A stretch of DNA of 64,000 nt from Streptomyces sp. NA04227 (GTDB lineage: Bacteria; Actinomycetota; Actinomycetes; Streptomycetales; Streptomycetaceae), in contig NZ_CP054918.1 of the NCBI RefSeq assembly GCF_013364195.1, positions 5,755,001 to 5,819,000 on the forward strand. Direction: 5' to 3'. Every line of letters begins with the position of its first letter. The first letter of the stretch is position 1. Made by a program: the position numbers and the translations under genes. Under the pieces are notes generated by a model. That model was given only the letters and a program-made list of their open reading frames with translations, had not been told where the DNA came from and made no database searches. Below, in pieces: positions 62,341 through 64,000 of the stretch.

Positions 62341-63342
62341 CTACCGTGGCCCGCGGTCCAGTGGCCGCATCAGGAGCCCCGCGATCTCCTCGCGGCGCCT
62401 TGGCTCCTGCCGTGCGGTGTGCTGGGCCAGGAAGATGGCGTTCAGGAGCTGGTCGGTGGGCCGCAGCGCACCGTCCGACTCGGCCTGGGTGAACTGGCCG
62501 ACGAGGTCGAGGTTCTCGTCGTAGGACTCGGCGCCGAAGTGGGCCAGGATCATCGCGGCGAGCCGCTGGTCGCGCGGCGGTTCCAGATCCAGCGGGACAC
62601 AGCGGCGCAGCAGCGGGGCGGGGAACTCGCGCTCGCGGTTGCTGGTCATCACCACGACGGGGAACGCGCGACAGCGCACCCGGCCGCCGGTGACCGGCAC
62701 CCGGCGGCCGTCGTCGGTGAGCACGTGCACGGTCTCCTGGCCCGGCCGGTCGGCGATGCGTTCCAGCTCCGGGATGCCGAACTCGCCCTCCTCCAGGACG
62801 TTCAGGAGGTCGTTGGGCAGGTCGATGTCGCTCTTGTCGAGCTCGTCGATGAGCAGCACCCGGGGCCGGTCGGTGGCCAGGAGCGCGGTGCCCAGCGGCC
62901 CGAGCCGGAGGTAGCGGCCGATGTCCTCGGCCTGGCCCGAGCCGAGCTGGTTGTCCTGGAGCCGCCCGATCGCGTCGTAGGTGTAGAGCCCGTCCTTGAG
63001 TTCGCTGCGGCTGACCACGGCCCACTGCAGGACCCGGCCGAGCCCGAGTTCGTGCGCCAGGGAGTGGGCGAGCGTGCTCTTGCCGGAGCCCGGCTCGCCG
63101 GTGACCAGGAGGGGGCGGCGCAAGTAGAGGGCGGCGTTGACGAGTTCGAGGGTCTCGGTCTCCTGTACCGGCATGGGTACCGGGGACTCGCCGAGCCGCC
63201 GCAGCGAGGCGCTGTCCAGCGGCGGCACCTCGTACTCCACCGGCTCGGCGTCGAAGGCGCGCCACGGCGGCGGGGCGGGCAGCCGGCCGATCCGGCCGGG
63301 ATCGGGGCCGCCTGCGCCCTGGTAGACGAACCATCCGGTCAC
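62341..63342 (-). CDS. MoxR-type AAA+ ATPase
   Basis: A 333-aa ATPase from GTG 63342 (GAGGAG six bases upstream). Walker A is LLVTGEPGSGKSTLAHSLAH at about residue 80. Walker B is RVLLIDELDKSDIDLPNDLLNVLEEGEF. FPVVVMTSNREREFPAPLLRRCV carries sensor 1 and the arginine finger. MoxR ATPases work with vWA-domain proteins, and such a protein is encoded next. It is part of the minus-strand conflict-type operon. Confidence 0.93.
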   Translation of the reverse strand: MTGWFVYQGAGGPDPGRIGRLPAPPPWRAFDAEPVEYEVPPLDSASLRRLGESPVPMPVQETETLELVNAALYLRRPLLVTGEPGSGKSTLAHSLAHELGLGRVLQWAVVSRSELKDGLYTYDAIGRLQDNQLGSGQAEDIGRYLRLGPLGTALLATDRPRVLLIDELDKSDIDLPNDLLNVLEEGEFGIPELERIADRPGQETVHVLTDDGRRVPVTGGRVRCRAFPVVVMTSNREREFPAPLLRRCVPLDLEPPRDQRLAAMILAHFGAESYDENLDLVGQFTQAESDGALRPTDQLLNAIFLAQHTARQEPRRREEIAGLLMRPLDRGPR

Positions 63343-63458
63343 GGCTTGCTCCTCGTCGACGGTCGGTGGCTGACCACGAACTGGCCGACAGGGCGGCGGG
63401 CACCCACAACGGGCCCCTGGGAATGTACCCACCCAGCGCCAGGTAACAGTTGATTTCC

Positions 63459-63484
63459 GGCCATACAGCCATGCTGTTTTGGCC
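63459..63484 (-). promoter_or_regulatory. imperfect palindrome upstream of the MoxR gene
   Basis: GGCC-AT-ACAGC-CAT-GCTGT-TTT-GGCC reads as nested inverted repeats in the 247-bp spacer between the window-edge gene and moxR. It could be an operator for an operon start at moxR. No clear -35/-10 was found. Confidence 0.4.
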
Positions 63485-63589
63485 CTTCGCAGTCCGAGTC
63501 GTAGGGGGACTGCCGGGTCGTACGGGACGGAGGGCACGTACCGGGGCGCGTACCCGAGCGGGTGCGCGGCGGCGTGCGGAGGCGGCCCG

Positions 63590-64000
63590 TCACGGCGGGG
63601 AATCCGCGGGCTCGGCGTCCTCGGGCGGCAGCGGCCGGTCGGGGTCGTCGTAGAGCAGGGCGACCGGTTCGGCCCAGCGCAGCCCGTCGTGGCCGCGGCT
63701 GATGTCGTGCCGGATGTGCCGCAGCCGGTCGGGCAGTTCGGCCGGTGAGCAGAGATCCCCGAACAACCGCTCCACTCCCGCGTGCAGGTCCTCGCAGTCC
63801 GCGTGGCAGCCGCCGACCGCGTGCCCCTCGATGTCCCACAGCGCCATGCCGTGCCCGCTGTCCAGCGCCAGCCGCATCACCTTGCGGCCGAGACCGCGCC
63901 CGGCGGGCCTGCACATCACGGGCACGCTGGTGGCCGCGAGACCGTGGAAGTACCGCCCCCGCGGCTCCCGGTCCCGCTCGGGCACCCGCTGCGCGACCCA
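63590..64000 (-). CDS. VMAP-like protein, C-terminal part only (window edge)
   Basis: An open frame that enters from beyond 64000 and stops at 63590, giving 136 visible residues. It contains VMRLALDSGHGMALWDIEGHAVGGC, LPDRLRHIRHDI and VALLYDDPDRPLPPED. These recall the C-terminal domain of vWA-MoxR-associated proteins (VMAP-C), where an 'ALW' strand, a Leu-Pro-x-x-Val/Leu-Arg helix and a final 'LLWDDPDRLP'-like strand are typical. The N-terminal effector part, for example a protease or caspase-like domain, is outside the window. The assignment rests on a remembered family pattern. Confidence 0.65.
   Translation of the reverse strand, partial: WVAQRVPERDREPRGRYFHGLAATSVPVMCRPAGRGLGRKVMRLALDSGHGMALWDIEGHAVGGCHADCEDLHAGVERLFGDLCSPAELPDRLRHIRHDISRGHDGLRWAEPVALLYDDPDRPLPPEDAEPADSPP

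Noticed and set aside
1..64000. CRISPR arrays, tRNA or rRNA genes
   Set aside because: No regularly spaced 24-40 bp repeats, tRNA T-loop signatures or rRNA-like stretches were noticed on either strand.

Overview
The window is about 64 kb of very GC-rich DNA with dense, strand-switching genes. GTG and TTG starts are common, many starts look leaderless, and the gene families are typical of Streptomyces (a four-gene conservon, a Kgd-type 2-oxoglutarate dehydrogenase fusion, Ku with a stand-alone LigD polymerase, a second FtsW/PBP pair, a GH25 lysozyme). I read it as a Streptomyces or close-relative chromosome, probably the core arm. From memory, the order kgd / two-component system / Lon / FtsW-PBP / LigD-Ku resembles one central block of S. 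coelicolor; this was not checked.

Layout. 0-7 kb: late cobalamin genes (cbiD on +, cobL-cobM on -), split by about 3.4 kb of lineage-specific genes that include a kinase-like protein and a frameshifted partial copy of it. 7-17.6 kb: a small zinc-ribbon protein, a Tat-exported GH85 endo-beta-N-acetylglucosaminidase, RNase HI, an amino-acid permease, a GNAT enzyme, a PrmC-related methyltransferase and a FAD/Rieske oxidoreductase. 17.6-21 kb: a decayed zone with a lipoprotein, a truncated IS30 transposase joined to a frameshifted secreted-protein gene, and an SH3 remnant. 21-29.6 kb: Ku and LigD-Pol (end joining), an SRPBCC/ArsR pair, a secreted SH3 protein, FtsW/RodA with a penicillin-binding protein, and a Clp-N protein behind a repeat-rich leaderless promoter. 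29.8-41.4 kb: an AurF-like di-iron protein with a TetR regulator, an NlpC/P60 hydrolase, a styrene-monooxygenase-like flavoprotein at the end of a conservon (sensor kinase, roadblock, DUF742, GTPase) and a PP2C-like protein. 41.5-54 kb: MarR, GH25 lysozyme, Lon with an HspR-type operator, a two-component pair and kgd.

54-64 kb is the most interesting part. A minus-strand locus runs VMAP-like protein (cut by the window edge), MoxR ATPase, vWA/SAV_2336-type protein, a 55-aa FxsA-like peptide, a FxsB-type radical SAM/SPASM enzyme, and a TIR-like/NB-ARC/TPR protein. From the MoxR gene to fxsB, genes overlap by 4 bp or lie within 8 bp. This looks like a vWA-MoxR-VMAP conflict system joined to a cyclophane-type peptide (FxS) system. 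The peptide ends in YEDSP, not in the canonical F-x-S-x-x.

A secondary theme is repeat expansion inside coding tails and linkers (cbiD, cobL, prmC-related, arsR, cvnA, GNAT, kgd). Several candidate operators can be read directly: LacI-type, DasR-like, HspR/HAIR-like, OmpR-type direct repeats and TetR-type. No tRNA, rRNA, CRISPR array, origin or riboswitch was recognised.
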